In this document: one piece after another, positions 1-6,256 of the stretch
Position numbering within the stretch: position 1 is the first letter of the stretch
How the letters are laid out: each line of letters opens with the position of its first letter
NCBI GenBank assembly: GCA_905204385.1
Contig: CAJKZL010000099.1
Location: 1-8,792, forward strand
Reading direction: 5' to 3'
DNA length: 8,792 bases
From: an uncultured Odoribacter sp.
GTDB taxonomy: Bacteria; Bacteroidota; Bacteroidia; Bacteroidales; Marinifilaceae
Position numbers and translations under genes: made by a program
The notes under the pieces: generated by a model
Databases searched by the model: none
Told to the model about the DNA's origin: nothing
Seen by the model: the letters and a program-made list of their open reading frames with translations, nothing else

Positions 1-1193
1 AGGCTATCGGCCAGCATCCGACCGAAATAATAGGCAACAGCCGAAAAATCGGCCACCGTATTATCGTCCGGCACTTTCCAGCTCGCAGGCAGATAATAAT
101 CCAGATGGTTCACCGCTGCCAGGGCTGCGGAATCCCAGCTGATCATATCCGTGAACACCCTGGGTTTCATATCGAACAACCGGACATTATCCTCTCCGGC
201 ATGCGCCATCGTTTCAGCGGCTTCCCGGGCCTGTTTCACCATAAAAGCCATGTTCGACTGTCCGGAACACAGCCATACTTCCCCGATCATCACCCGCTGA
301 AAGCGTAACTTCCGGTTGGACGTGGCGACCAGTAACTCATAGGGCCCTCCCGCCTTCAAGTCTTTCAGGACAACCTCCCATTGTCCCGATGCATCCGCAA
401 CGCCCGAACCTTTGTATTTTCCCAATGCCACTTTCACTTTCTCCCCGGCATTGGCTAGGCCACGGATTTTCAATTCCGGTCCTCTTTGCAGCACCATATC
501 GTCACCATATACCGATGGCAACTGCAATCCCCCGTAATCTCCGGTGATGGCTCCATACACCGTTTTAGCCAGAATCCCTGCACCTTCGGCAGTAGGATGC
601 AAAGCATCGGGCAATAAATCGGGACGGCAATAAAGTTCCTCCTGAAAATCGATCAATCCCACCCCGGCATCTTCGGCTACCTTTTCGATCGCCTGCTGAA
701 TTTGCCAATACCAGTCACGGGTACCCGACTTAAACCGCCAATGCCGGTGGGAAATAGGACTCATCCGGCAAATCCAGATCTGACAAGCCGGATTTACCCG
801 CCGGAACGAATCTATCAAAGCCAGGTAATCGGGGATAAAGTCATCCCGGTAGTTCGGCCAATTCCGGGGATCCGTATCGTTCAAACCCAAATGGATCACC
901 ACCCGGTCGCCGGCAAATTGCAAGGCCTTCCGGAACTCCTCTTGTTTCATATAAGGACGATGCCCCTTATTCAGCAAGGTAGCCCCCGATTTCCCAAAAT
1001 TACCCACTTCATAGCCATCGCCCAACATCCTCCCCAATTGAGCCGGATAACTATTTACTTCCCGATCGGGGATAGTGTATCCATAAGTGACGCTATTCCC
1101 GACACAAGCGACCTTAATCCGGGATTGAGCAATCCCCGTACAGGATAAAGCGATCCAAAAGAGCAGGAATCCTGATAAACGTATAAATATCAT
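1..1193 (-). CDS. nanS: Sialate O-acetylesterase, two-domain secreted form (3' end beyond the left edge)
   Basis: Removes O-acetyl groups from sialic acids so that sialidase and lyase can act on them. The 397 visible residues begin with a signal peptide (about 1-23, ending near GIAQ). The N-terminal SGNH/GDSL hydrolase domain follows: block I VACVGNSVTYG with nucleophile Ser34, block II NFGKSGAT (65-72), block III HLGLND (101-106), and the Asp196/His199 pair in PDALHP. A second esterase domain of the sialate O-acetylesterase (SASA) type begins near 223 and shows IGEVWLCSGQSNM with nucleophile Ser313. Its catalytic His lies beyond the window. The two-domain layout matches NanS/EstA-type enzymes of Tannerella and Bacteroides, which from memory are about 690 residues, so roughly 40% is missing. 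Block I reads GNS instead of GDS, which I recall as usual in this subgroup. Cys18 gives only a poor lipobox (A-L-S-C), so release by signal peptidase I is likelier than a lipid anchor. It is the last visible gene of the operon, 34 bases after the epimerase gene. The ATG at 1193 is the only start that keeps the signal peptide. Confidence 0.9.
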   Translation of the reverse strand, partial: MIFIRLSGFLLFWIALSCTGIAQSRIKVACVGNSVTYGYTIPDREVNSYPAQLGRMLGDGYEVGNFGKSGATLLNKGHRPYMKQEEFRKALQFAGDRVVIHLGLNDTDPRNWPNYRDDFIPDYLALIDSFRRVNPACQIWICRMSPISHRHWRFKSGTRDWYWQIQQAIEKVAEDAGVGLIDFQEELYCRPDLLPDALHPTAEGAGILAKTVYGAITGDYGGLQLPSVYGDDMVLQRGPELKIRGLANAGEKVKVALGKYKGSGVADASGQWEVVLKDLKAGGPYELLVATSNRKLRFQRVMIGEVWLCSGQSNMAFMVKQAREAAETMAHAGEDNVRLFDMKPRVFTDMISWDSAALAAVNHLDYYLPASWKVPDDNTVADFSAVAYYFGRMLADS

Positions 1194-1227
1194 TATCTTA
1201 ATAATTTAATCTATTATTTTCTTCCGG

Positions 1228-2406
1228 TTAACCTTCCTGAGCAGCAAGCTTCTCCAAAGTCTGCCAACACTGGAACAACCCTCTGGGCACATGAAAACAT
1301 CCCTTCCATTTCCCGCCTTTCAAAGGCAAAAGCACTTCTCCACGACGGTTTAGATAGCCGAACCACTCCGGATACTCAGGATCGGCAAAATGCGACCATA
1401 CGTATTCGTGTACCCTCTCGAACCATTTCAGGCATTCTGCCGAACCGGTCAGTTGATAGCCTTTAAGCATGGTGATCAGCGTTTCTATATGTACCCACCA
1501 GAGTTTCTGATCCCATTCCAATTGCTGCACCGGATGTCCTAAACGATCCATAAAATAAAAAATTCCCCCGTATTGCTTATCCCAGCCATACTCCACTTCC
1601 TGTAAGGCGATCTTTACCGCCTTTTCGATCAAATCCCGGCGGTTCAACCGAACGCCCAGATCCATGATAAACCACATCGCTTCAATGGCATGCCCCGGAT
1701 TCAAACAACGCCCATCGAAATTATCCACCAATTCTCCGTCAGCAGATACATGCTCCACAATCAATCCGATTTCAGGACGATAAAAAACATCCATCACCTC
1801 GTGTATGCAGGTATCGATCTTCTCCTCCAGGAAATCTTTATCCAGCAAAGGCTCGATTTCCAGTGCCAGATTACAAAGAATCATAGGCAAAGCAAAACTC
1901 TTCATATTGCGCGTTCCCGGAACCGCTTTATTCCATTTGCCTTTAGGATTATCCACTTTCGACAGAATGATATCGAAAGTCCTGCGTGCAACGTCGCAAT
2001 ATTCCTGACAGCCTGTCGCCAATCCCAACTGCCCGAAAGCCATGGTTGCAAAAGTATACGAGAAAATATTATAAGGCTCCACCAAAGGCTTTCCCTCCTC
2101 CGTCAACGAAAAATACCAGTTATAATTTCCGTCGTGGCCGTACTTCTTCATAAAGTCGGCGCCCTGTACGGCACAATCCAGCCATTCCTCTTTTTTCCCC
2201 AATTTATTGCATAGCATGGCAAACATCCAGATCTCCCGGCCTTGCAACCAAACGAATTTATCCCGGTCGAACACCTTCCCTTCCCTGTCGAGACAAGTAT
2301 AATATCCTCCATGTTGTTTATCCTGGGATTTTTCCAACCAAAAAGGAAGCACGTTTTCCAGCAACTCCTTTTTGTACTGTTCTGCTAATTTTCTAAAATC
2401 AACCAT
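1228..2406 (-). CDS. N-acylglucosamine 2-epimerase (ManNAc/GlcNAc epimerase)
   Basis: Cytoplasmic enzyme that interconverts N-acetylmannosamine and N-acetylglucosamine, taking the ManNAc released by the lyase towards GlcNAc. It has the usual family length (392 residues), an (alpha/alpha)6-barrel sequence and no signal peptide. Visible motifs are HGGYYTCLDREG near the start, WLQGREIWMFAML, NPGHAIEAMWF, WWVHIETL and KGCFHVPRGLFQ. Counted from the ATG at 2406, the expected active-site residues are Arg57, His239, Glu308 and His372, all present. From memory these are the numbers reported for the Anabaena enzyme. A GTG sits immediately before this ATG (2409), giving a possible 393-residue form. I prefer the ATG because it is the stronger codon and the numbering fits. 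It lies 70 bases after the kelch gene and 34 before the esterase gene. Bacteroides literature sometimes calls this gene nanE, but it is unrelated to the ManNAc-6-phosphate epimerase NanE of E. coli, so I give no symbol. The AGE superfamily also holds cellobiose epimerases, but the nan context favours this call. Confidence 0.93.
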   Translation of the reverse strand: MVDFRKLAEQYKKELLENVLPFWLEKSQDKQHGGYYTCLDREGKVFDRDKFVWLQGREIWMFAMLCNKLGKKEEWLDCAVQGADFMKKYGHDGNYNWYFSLTEEGKPLVEPYNIFSYTFATMAFGQLGLATGCQEYCDVARRTFDIILSKVDNPKGKWNKAVPGTRNMKSFALPMILCNLALEIEPLLDKDFLEEKIDTCIHEVMDVFYRPEIGLIVEHVSADGELVDNFDGRCLNPGHAIEAMWFIMDLGVRLNRRDLIEKAVKIALQEVEYGWDKQYGGIFYFMDRLGHPVQQLEWDQKLWWVHIETLITMLKGYQLTGSAECLKWFERVHEYVWSHFADPEYPEWFGYLNRRGEVLLPLKGGKWKGCFHVPRGLFQCWQTLEKLAAQEG

Positions 2407-2428
2407 CACTTTAATTTTTTATCCGAAA

Positions 2429-2470
2429 CCTGTTTTCTTCCTCAAAAATACATCCCTTATTTTTCACAGG
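2429..2470 (-). repeat. Weak inverted repeat between the kelch and epimerase genes
   Basis: AAAAATA (2444-2450) and TATTTTT (2458-2464) pair over 7 bp around CATCCCT. Outer CCTGT (2429-2433) and ACAGG (2466-2470) can extend it across an unequal internal loop. It is the only structure I see in the 70-base gap. Being almost all A-T, it may be chance. Confidence 0.25.
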
Positions 2471-2476
2471 ATTAAT

Positions 2477-3679
2477 CTATTGTTTTTCCTCACCGAACTC
2501 TATGCCGTAAACCCCTGCAGAGCGGATTCCCGGCTTACTCTCTCCATTCACCACGATCAGACGATTCCGGTCATTCACCAGCACGGCTCCGGCTCTCGCC
2601 AGCTCGTCGAACTCCCCGATACAGGTCCATCGGTTTTCCACCACCCGCCCTGCTATTAAACGGCGGTTGAACCGATACCACCCGGGAGCATGCTTCATAT
2701 ATTCTTTTTGTTCCCTCTGCAGACGGGCCAGGCGTTCGTGATCTCCCTCAAGGCGGGCCTGCCGCTGCCATAGGGGATTATTCACCGCAGCCCTGAAAAT
2801 CTCCGCATCGACACCTCCGGCAATCACACATACACTGTCATTCAAAGCAACAGCCGCACTGCCGACAAAAGCTGCCGGCGCCGCATCGCCCTCTGTCCAT
2901 CGATTGTCCACAGGATCATAGCAAAGAATATCCAAGGGTAAATAACATTCCTCCCTCTCCGTAGCAGGTTGAAAGCCACCGATCAGGTAAAACTTTCCCC
3001 CGGCCGCCACGCTCACGGGCTGCAAGCGGGCACATCCCGGAAAATCCGGAAGCGCCTCCCATTGCCGGGCATCGGTATTTTTCAGGACAAACGCCCTGTG
3101 ACCGGGAATCCCGCCAGCATTTCCTCCGGCAACATAAATCCGCTCTCCGTCCGTTGCCGCGGTCATATTATCCATTTCCACAGGCAAAGCCGCCAATTCT
3201 TTCACCGCAACCTGTCGGTTTTTCTCCTCCCATTGGAGCAGCCACACGCAATTCAAAGGAGCGGCCTCATTCCTTCCCCCGATGCACACTATTCCTTGCG
3301 GGAGACTGACAGCAGCACCGTAGGCCACTTTGACAGGCAATCCTCCAGCCCGTACCCATTCCGCTTCCCCCTGCCCGGAATCCTGCAAGACATAAATCCG
3401 GTCGTAATAAACCTTTTCCCCACCTTCGGCAGCAGGCAGCCCCGGAAAATTACATCCTCCGGCCACGATCACCCTTCTTCCCACAACTCCACCGAAAGCC
3501 CCCGAAACACCTTCCCTCATTCCATTGCTTTCCGAAACGGCCAGTTCAGGCAAGGGCTTCAAACGAAGGCTTTCCGGTAAAACCGTTTCCTGCAGATCCG
3601 TGCCGGTCCGAACCGGAATAAACCCTATCAGCAACAGGACAACCGTCAGCCCTGCACTTCCGAAAACATATCTTTTCAC
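2477..3679 (-). CDS. Secreted kelch-repeat protein, cyclically permuted mutarotase family (NanM-like)
   Basis: Probably a periplasmic sialic acid mutarotase, speeding conversion of alpha-Neu5Ac released by sialidase to the beta anomer, as E. coli NanM does. The family is recognised from sequence and the substrate is inferred from the operon. Residues 1-26 form a signal peptide (MKRY, then a hydrophobic stretch LTVVLLLIGF). Six kelch-type blades follow, marked by VIVAGG (70-75), VCIGG (131-135), IYVAGG (181-186), FYLIGG (230-235), VCVIAGG (283-289) and LIVVNGE (374-380). A charged helical insert (about 303-330) precedes WYRFNRR, an arrangement typical of the permuted mutarotases and absent from ordinary kelch proteins. 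Length is 400 residues. The start is GTG: an in-frame TGA lies eight codons upstream, no ATG or TTG lies between, and the next Met (54) would delete the signal peptide. The gene is 83 bases after nanA, with a hairpin and mini-ORF in the gap. Codons are richer in G+C than in the repressor gene. Confidence 0.88.
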   Translation of the reverse strand: MKRYVFGSAGLTVVLLLIGFIPVRTGTDLQETVLPESLRLKPLPELAVSESNGMREGVSGAFGGVVGRRVIVAGGCNFPGLPAAEGGEKVYYDRIYVLQDSGQGEAEWVRAGGLPVKVAYGAAVSLPQGIVCIGGRNEAAPLNCVWLLQWEEKNRQVAVKELAALPVEMDNMTAATDGERIYVAGGNAGGIPGHRAFVLKNTDARQWEALPDFPGCARLQPVSVAAGGKFYLIGGFQPATEREECYLPLDILCYDPVDNRWTEGDAAPAAFVGSAAVALNDSVCVIAGGVDAEIFRAAVNNPLWQRQARLEGDHERLARLQREQKEYMKHAPGWYRFNRRLIAGRVVENRWTCIGEFDELARAGAVLVNDRNRLIVVNGESKPGIRSAGVYGIEFGEEKQ

Positions 3680-3711
3680 CTTATCAAAACAATTTTCCCC
3701 TCAGTATTCAT
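3676..3711 (-). other. Possible 11-codon leader mini-ORF coupled to the kelch gene
   Basis: On the minus strand an ATG at 3711 opens MNTEGKIVLIR and stops at TGA (3678-3676). That stop overlaps the GTG start of the kelch gene in a GTGA arrangement, the classic geometry for translational coupling. Its start codon sits at the edge of the inverted repeat at 3692-3760, and its codons run through the 3' arm, so a ribosome reading it would open the hairpin. The peptide resembles nothing I know. A chance ORF this short is common, so confidence is low. Confidence 0.25.
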
Positions 3712-3760
3712 CCTATTTTTCCCAAAAACAATCGGCGGTAGTTGAATACCGAGGGAAAAT
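3692..3760 (-). repeat. Long inverted repeat (mRNA hairpin) between nanA and the kelch gene
   Basis: The arms at 3744-3760 and 3692-3709 pair over 17 positions with one bulged G and one G-U pair, around a 34-base loop. In the minus-strand RNA the odd position is a G-U wobble, whereas on the plus strand it would be an A-C mismatch, so the structure fits the operon transcript. It begins two bases after the nanA stop codon. The sequence after it (TTGTTTTGAT) is only weakly U-rich, so complete termination is unlikely. It may protect the 3' end of nanA RNA, weaken read-through, or control kelch translation. The pairing is directly visible and the role is inferred. Confidence 0.65.
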
Positions 3761-3762
3761 AA

Positions 3763-4680
3763 TCAAAATCGATTACACCTCTCAAAGAAATGAATTTCCT
3801 CCAATTCTACCTTCATGGCAGCTTCTTCAGCATCCGTCATATTCTGAAAAGGAGTACGGTTTTTACCCAAATCCAAGCCGATGAGCTTCATAATCCTTTT
3901 TCCTCCTACAATATTTCCCCGATAGTGACAGATCACATTGATCACCGCCTGAGAGAAATTTTGCAGTTCGCGGGCCTTTTCCAGGTCGCCGACTTCCCAG
4001 GCTTCCAGAATCCCCACAAGGCAACGCCCATTGTAATTGGTAGTGCCACCGATACCTCCCTGCGCACCGCCCATAGCCAGACAAGGCAGAATGGTCTCAT
4101 CCTGACCGTGCAGCATGTCGAATTTACCATTCTTATACAAACGGCATTGATTGTATTCGTACAAGCTTTCATAAGTATACTTGATGCCTGCAAAATTCGG
4201 AATACGGCCGTCCACGGCAGCCAGAAAAGCCGGCATCGGCAAATAGGCATTATTGAACGCCGGGATATGGTAATAATAAAAAGGCAATTCCGGCGCACCC
4301 GAAGCTATCTCTTCGCAATACTTCACCAATTCCTCCACACGGTTAATTTTGGGAAAAGGAGTCGCCATAGCGCCTATCCCCCATGCCCCGATTTGCCGGG
4401 CATGTGCTGCCAAATTACGGCTCATTTTCACGCAAGTGCTTCCAACATGGACGATAACCTTAAAACCTTCCGGCGCGGCAGCCACCCAGGCCTCCGCCAG
4501 TTTCATCCTCTCCTCTTCGGTCAACATATAACCTTCACCGGAAGACCCGTTGATAAAAACACCTTTTAATCCGTTCTTAGCCAACATTTCTGCATAAGCA
4601 GGAATCGGCCCGTAATTTACTTCCCCATTTTCTTGGAAAGGAGTAAACGGAGCATCGATTAAACCTTTGATCTTTTCCAT
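3763..4680 (-). CDS. nanA: N-acetylneuraminate lyase
   Basis: Cytoplasmic class I aldolase that splits N-acetylneuraminate into N-acetylmannosamine and pyruvate, the committed step of sialic acid use. The 305 residues form one (beta/alpha)8 barrel of normal family length. Visible signatures are GSSGEG (45-50), which binds the pyruvate carboxylate, Tyr137 in FYYYHIPA, the Schiff-base Lys167 in FAGIKYT, and a glycine-rich GGIGGTTN (208-215). The pair Asp194-Glu195 in HGQDET matches the E. coli Asp191/Glu192 pair that contacts the Neu5Ac glycerol tail, and dihydrodipicolinate synthases lack it. This and the neighbouring epimerase and esterase genes favour the lyase over DapA. The ATG at 4680 starts directly at MEKIKGLIDAPFTPF, the usual N-terminus. 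It is the first gene of the nan operon, 185 bases downstream of the repressor gene and separated from it by a terminator and its own candidate promoter. Confidence 0.95.
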   Translation of the reverse strand: MEKIKGLIDAPFTPFQENGEVNYGPIPAYAEMLAKNGLKGVFINGSSGEGYMLTEEERMKLAEAWVAAAPEGFKVIVHVGSTCVKMSRNLAAHARQIGAWGIGAMATPFPKINRVEELVKYCEEIASGAPELPFYYYHIPAFNNAYLPMPAFLAAVDGRIPNFAGIKYTYESLYEYNQCRLYKNGKFDMLHGQDETILPCLAMGGAQGGIGGTTNYNGRCLVGILEAWEVGDLEKARELQNFSQAVINVICHYRGNIVGGKRIMKLIGLDLGKNRTPFQNMTDAEEAAMKVELEEIHFFERCNRF

Positions 4681-4722
4681 CTTATTTGCTTTAAAATATG
4701 TCCTGAATTTTTAATCTAGCCA

Positions 4723-4754
4723 CAAAATAACCGATATGTTTTTAATAAAACAAG
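4723..4754 (-). promoter_or_regulatory. Candidate promoter of the nan operon
   Basis: Minus strand, Bacteroidota type. The -7 element TTATTTTG (4730-4723) differs from TAnnTTTG at one position. CTTG (4754-4751) lies 20 bases upstream where TTTG is expected. The predicted start of transcription is near 4715, giving a leader of about 35 bases before the nanA ATG. It lies after the terminator of the repressor gene, as an independent promoter must. Elements of this size occur by chance in AT-rich DNA. Confidence 0.42.
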
Positions 4755-4767
4755 TATGTTTATTAAA
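4741..4767. promoter_or_regulatory. AT-rich palindrome, candidate ROK repressor operator
   Basis: Perfect 9-bp arms, TTTAATAAA (4741-4749) and TTTATTAAA (4759-4767), flank a 9-base spacer. The spacer contains the proposed -33 CTTG of the nan promoter, so a protein bound here would block RNA polymerase. AT-rich dyads of this size are typical operators of ROK repressors such as NagC and Mlc, and a ROK repressor gene starts the neighbouring transcript. The assignment to this regulator is inferred. Confidence 0.5.
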
Positions 4768-4782
4768 TATTTTTAAAATATT
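4766..4782. promoter_or_regulatory. Second palindrome upstream of the nan promoter
   Basis: A 17-base perfect dyad: AATATTTT, one central T (4774), then AAAATATT. Its centre is 20 bp (about two helical turns) from the centre of the palindrome at 4741-4767, which would place both on the same face of DNA. It could be a second operator or simply AT-rich promoter DNA. The high A+T content makes chance dyads likely. Confidence 0.35.
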
Positions 4783-4805
4783 ATTCTTATTTCCCCTTTA
4801 AATAG

Positions 4806-4834
4806 AAAAAGACCAGCATGATAGCCGGCCTTTT
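4806..4834 (-). terminator. Intrinsic terminator of the ROK repressor gene
   Basis: In the minus-strand RNA, AAAGGCCGGC (4833-4824) pairs with GCUGGUCUUU (4817-4808) over 10 bp including two G-U pairs, with a six-base loop UAUCAU and a run of five U. Read on the plus strand the two G-U pairs become A-C mismatches, so the terminator is specific for minus-strand transcripts. It lies 32 bases after the stop of the repressor gene and separates that gene from the nan operon. Confidence 0.82.
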
Positions 4835-4865
4835 CTAATTTATACCTATAAACTATCAGCGCTCC

Positions 4866-6095
4866 TTAAATAGCACCGAGTATTTTTGCTCTGACCAGCA
4901 TAGCCACGCCTATACTGCTGGCATTTTCACCCAACAAGGATAATTTAAACAAGGTATCCTTACTCACCAAGCTCAACGAATATTTATTGACCGCCGCTTT
5001 CAGCGGAAGCATCAGATAATCCCCCGTAAGAGAGAAACTACCACCCACCACTACCAGATCGGGATTGAGCAGATTGATCAGCACCCCGACCCCTCTTCCC
5101 AGCTTATCCGCCATTTCGGCAATCAGGGAAATAGCCAGCACATCGTCGTGATTGGCGGCTTTGATGATGTCGTACAATAAGATCTCTTTACCGGATTTCC
5201 AGACTTCGGAAAGAATCGAAGTCTCGCCCGACTTCAACCGCTCGACAAACATCTTTTCCAGAGCAATACCGGAAACTTCGGTCTCCAGACACCCCTTTTT
5301 ACCACAATGACACATGATCTCATTATCGAAAAGCGGAATATGTCCGAATTCTCCCGCAAACCCCGTCTTACCATAATATAATTTACCGTCGAACATCGTG
5401 CCGACACCGACCCCCCGGCCCAGATTCAAAAAAAGTACGTTCTTCTCCTCCTTTACTACTCCGAAATTCTTCTCCGCAAACATCATAGCGCGGCTGTCGT
5501 TCTCGATATATACCGGAATGCCCAAGCGTCGATGCAATACATCCGTCAGTGGCATTTCATTGAAATTAAAATAAGTATAACTATAGCCATTATTAGCATC
5601 CACCCGGCCCGTCAAACTGATACCGATACCTGCAATCTTAGCCTTGTCGATCTGCACTTCTTCGATAAACCGTTCTATTTCGACACATACATTTTCCAGC
5701 GATTCGGAAGAATTTTTCAGCAAAAACGGGATTTCCTCCTTTTTATTCTCGACATTTCCCCGAAAATCCATCGATACGATGTCGATACGACGACGACGCA
5801 CTTCCACCCCGATGAAGTATAAAATGCCGGCGGATAATCCGAAAACATTCGGACGGCGCCCTCCTGCCGTTTCAATTTTCCCGTTATCCTCCAGATATCC
5901 GTCTTCTCTCAGGTCCGACAATAATTTGGTCACCGTCGGAACACTCACATTCAACCCTTTTGCCAATTCCGCTATCGTTACTCCGCCCGAGGCGGACAAT
6001 TGCACTAAAATATTTTTTTTCAACAGACCGTTTTTATACTCGGTGCCTGAACTTTTATCGCTACCGAATTTCAACACATTACTAAAATCGACCAT
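4866..6095 (-). CDS. ROK-family transcriptional repressor, probable regulator of the nan operon
   Basis: DNA-binding repressor of the NagC/Mlc/XylR type, probably sensing a sialic acid breakdown intermediate such as ManNAc, GlcNAc or a phosphate of these (inferred from neighbours). The 409 residues start with a winged helix-turn-helix (about 24-76; VTIAELAKGLNVSVPTVTKL, then a wing ending GGRRPN). A ROK sugar-kinase-like domain follows, with GIGISLTGRVD, the conserved END (198-200), LNLGRGVGVG and GEFGHIPL. The zinc site is intact: His252, Cys262, Cys264 and Cys269 in the CHCGKKGC region. The kinase phosphate motif DxGGT is replaced by GVEVRRRR near 96-103. With the HTH, this shows a regulator and not the amino-sugar kinase RokA that the pathway also needs. 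Length is normal for ROK repressors. The gene is upstream of nanA on the same strand and divergent from folE, and ends in its own terminator. The ATG at 6095 is followed by a plausible N-terminal tail and preceded by a -7-like element. Confidence 0.9.
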   Translation of the reverse strand: MVDFSNVLKFGSDKSSGTEYKNGLLKKNILVQLSASGGVTIAELAKGLNVSVPTVTKLLSDLREDGYLEDNGKIETAGGRRPNVFGLSAGILYFIGVEVRRRRIDIVSMDFRGNVENKKEEIPFLLKNSSESLENVCVEIERFIEEVQIDKAKIAGIGISLTGRVDANNGYSYTYFNFNEMPLTDVLHRRLGIPVYIENDSRAMMFAEKNFGVVKEEKNVLFLNLGRGVGVGTMFDGKLYYGKTGFAGEFGHIPLFDNEIMCHCGKKGCLETEVSGIALEKMFVERLKSGETSILSEVWKSGKEILLYDIIKAANHDDVLAISLIAEMADKLGRGVGVLINLLNPDLVVVGGSFSLTGDYLMLPLKAAVNKYSLSLVSKDTLFKLSLLGENASSIGVAMLVRAKILGAI

Positions 6096-6126
6096 CCTCT
6101 ACACGCATTTTACAGAATAAATTATA

Positions 6127-6134
6127 CAAAAATA
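6127..6134 (-). promoter_or_regulatory. Candidate -7 element of the ROK repressor promoter
   Basis: On the minus strand TATTTTTG (6134-6127) matches the Bacteroidota -7 consensus TAnnTTTG exactly, about 32 bases before the repressor ATG, which implies a leader of about 24 bases. I see no good TTTG at the -33 distance. A direct repeat of TTACCA (6154-6159 and 6163-6168, period 9) lies where the -33 region would be and might bind a regulator. Confidence 0.42.
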
Positions 6135-6195
6135 AATAAATTAAAAAAACTAGTTACCATGATTACCAATTATTTAGAATTATTAAGATTTCGAT

Positions 6196-6226
6196 TTTCA
6201 ATTCTCGATTGTTATTACTTACTTTG
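6196..6226 (+). promoter_or_regulatory. Candidate promoter of folE
   Basis: TTTC (6196-6199), a 19-base spacer, and TTACTTTG (6219-6226) give one mismatch each to TTTG and TAnnTTTG. The start of transcription would be near 6233, leaving about 24 bases before the folE ATG. The -7 variant has the same T-T-A-n-TTTG form as the candidate nan promoter. It lies in the 161-base divergent region shared with the repressor gene. Confidence 0.45.
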
Positions 6227-6256
6227 CAGCGTTTTTGAGAACCAAAAAATCATATC

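Noticed and set aside
702..1148. 148-codon plus-strand open frame opposite the esterase gene
   Set aside because: It is antisense to the SGNH domain, Pro/Ile-rich, and has no family resemblance. The minus-strand frame carries clear catalytic blocks.
1200..1218. AATAAT/ATTATT dyad between the epimerase and esterase genes
   Set aside because: Only 6 bp of pure A-T in an AT-rich 34-base gap, which is easily chance.
1690..2214. 174-codon plus-strand open frame opposite the epimerase gene
   Set aside because: It is a shadow of a well-supported minus-strand gene and has no recognisable motif.
3942..4298. 118-codon minus-strand frame inside nanA
   Set aside because: It is an out-of-frame shadow of the lyase on the same strand, with unusual Cys/Arg/Trp-rich composition.
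3790..4569. 259-codon plus-strand open frame opposite nanA
   Set aside because: It lies antisense to a lyase with all catalytic residues intact. Its translation is rich in His, Arg and Ile with no recognisable domain, as expected from the complement of a real gene.
3763..4680. Dihydrodipicolinate synthase (dapA)
   Set aside because: The HGQDE acidic pair and the nan gene neighbourhood favour N-acetylneuraminate lyase within the same superfamily.
4866..6095. ROK protein as a sugar kinase (RokA-like)
   Set aside because: It has an N-terminal winged helix-turn-helix, and the DxGGT phosphate-binding motif is missing, so it is called a repressor.
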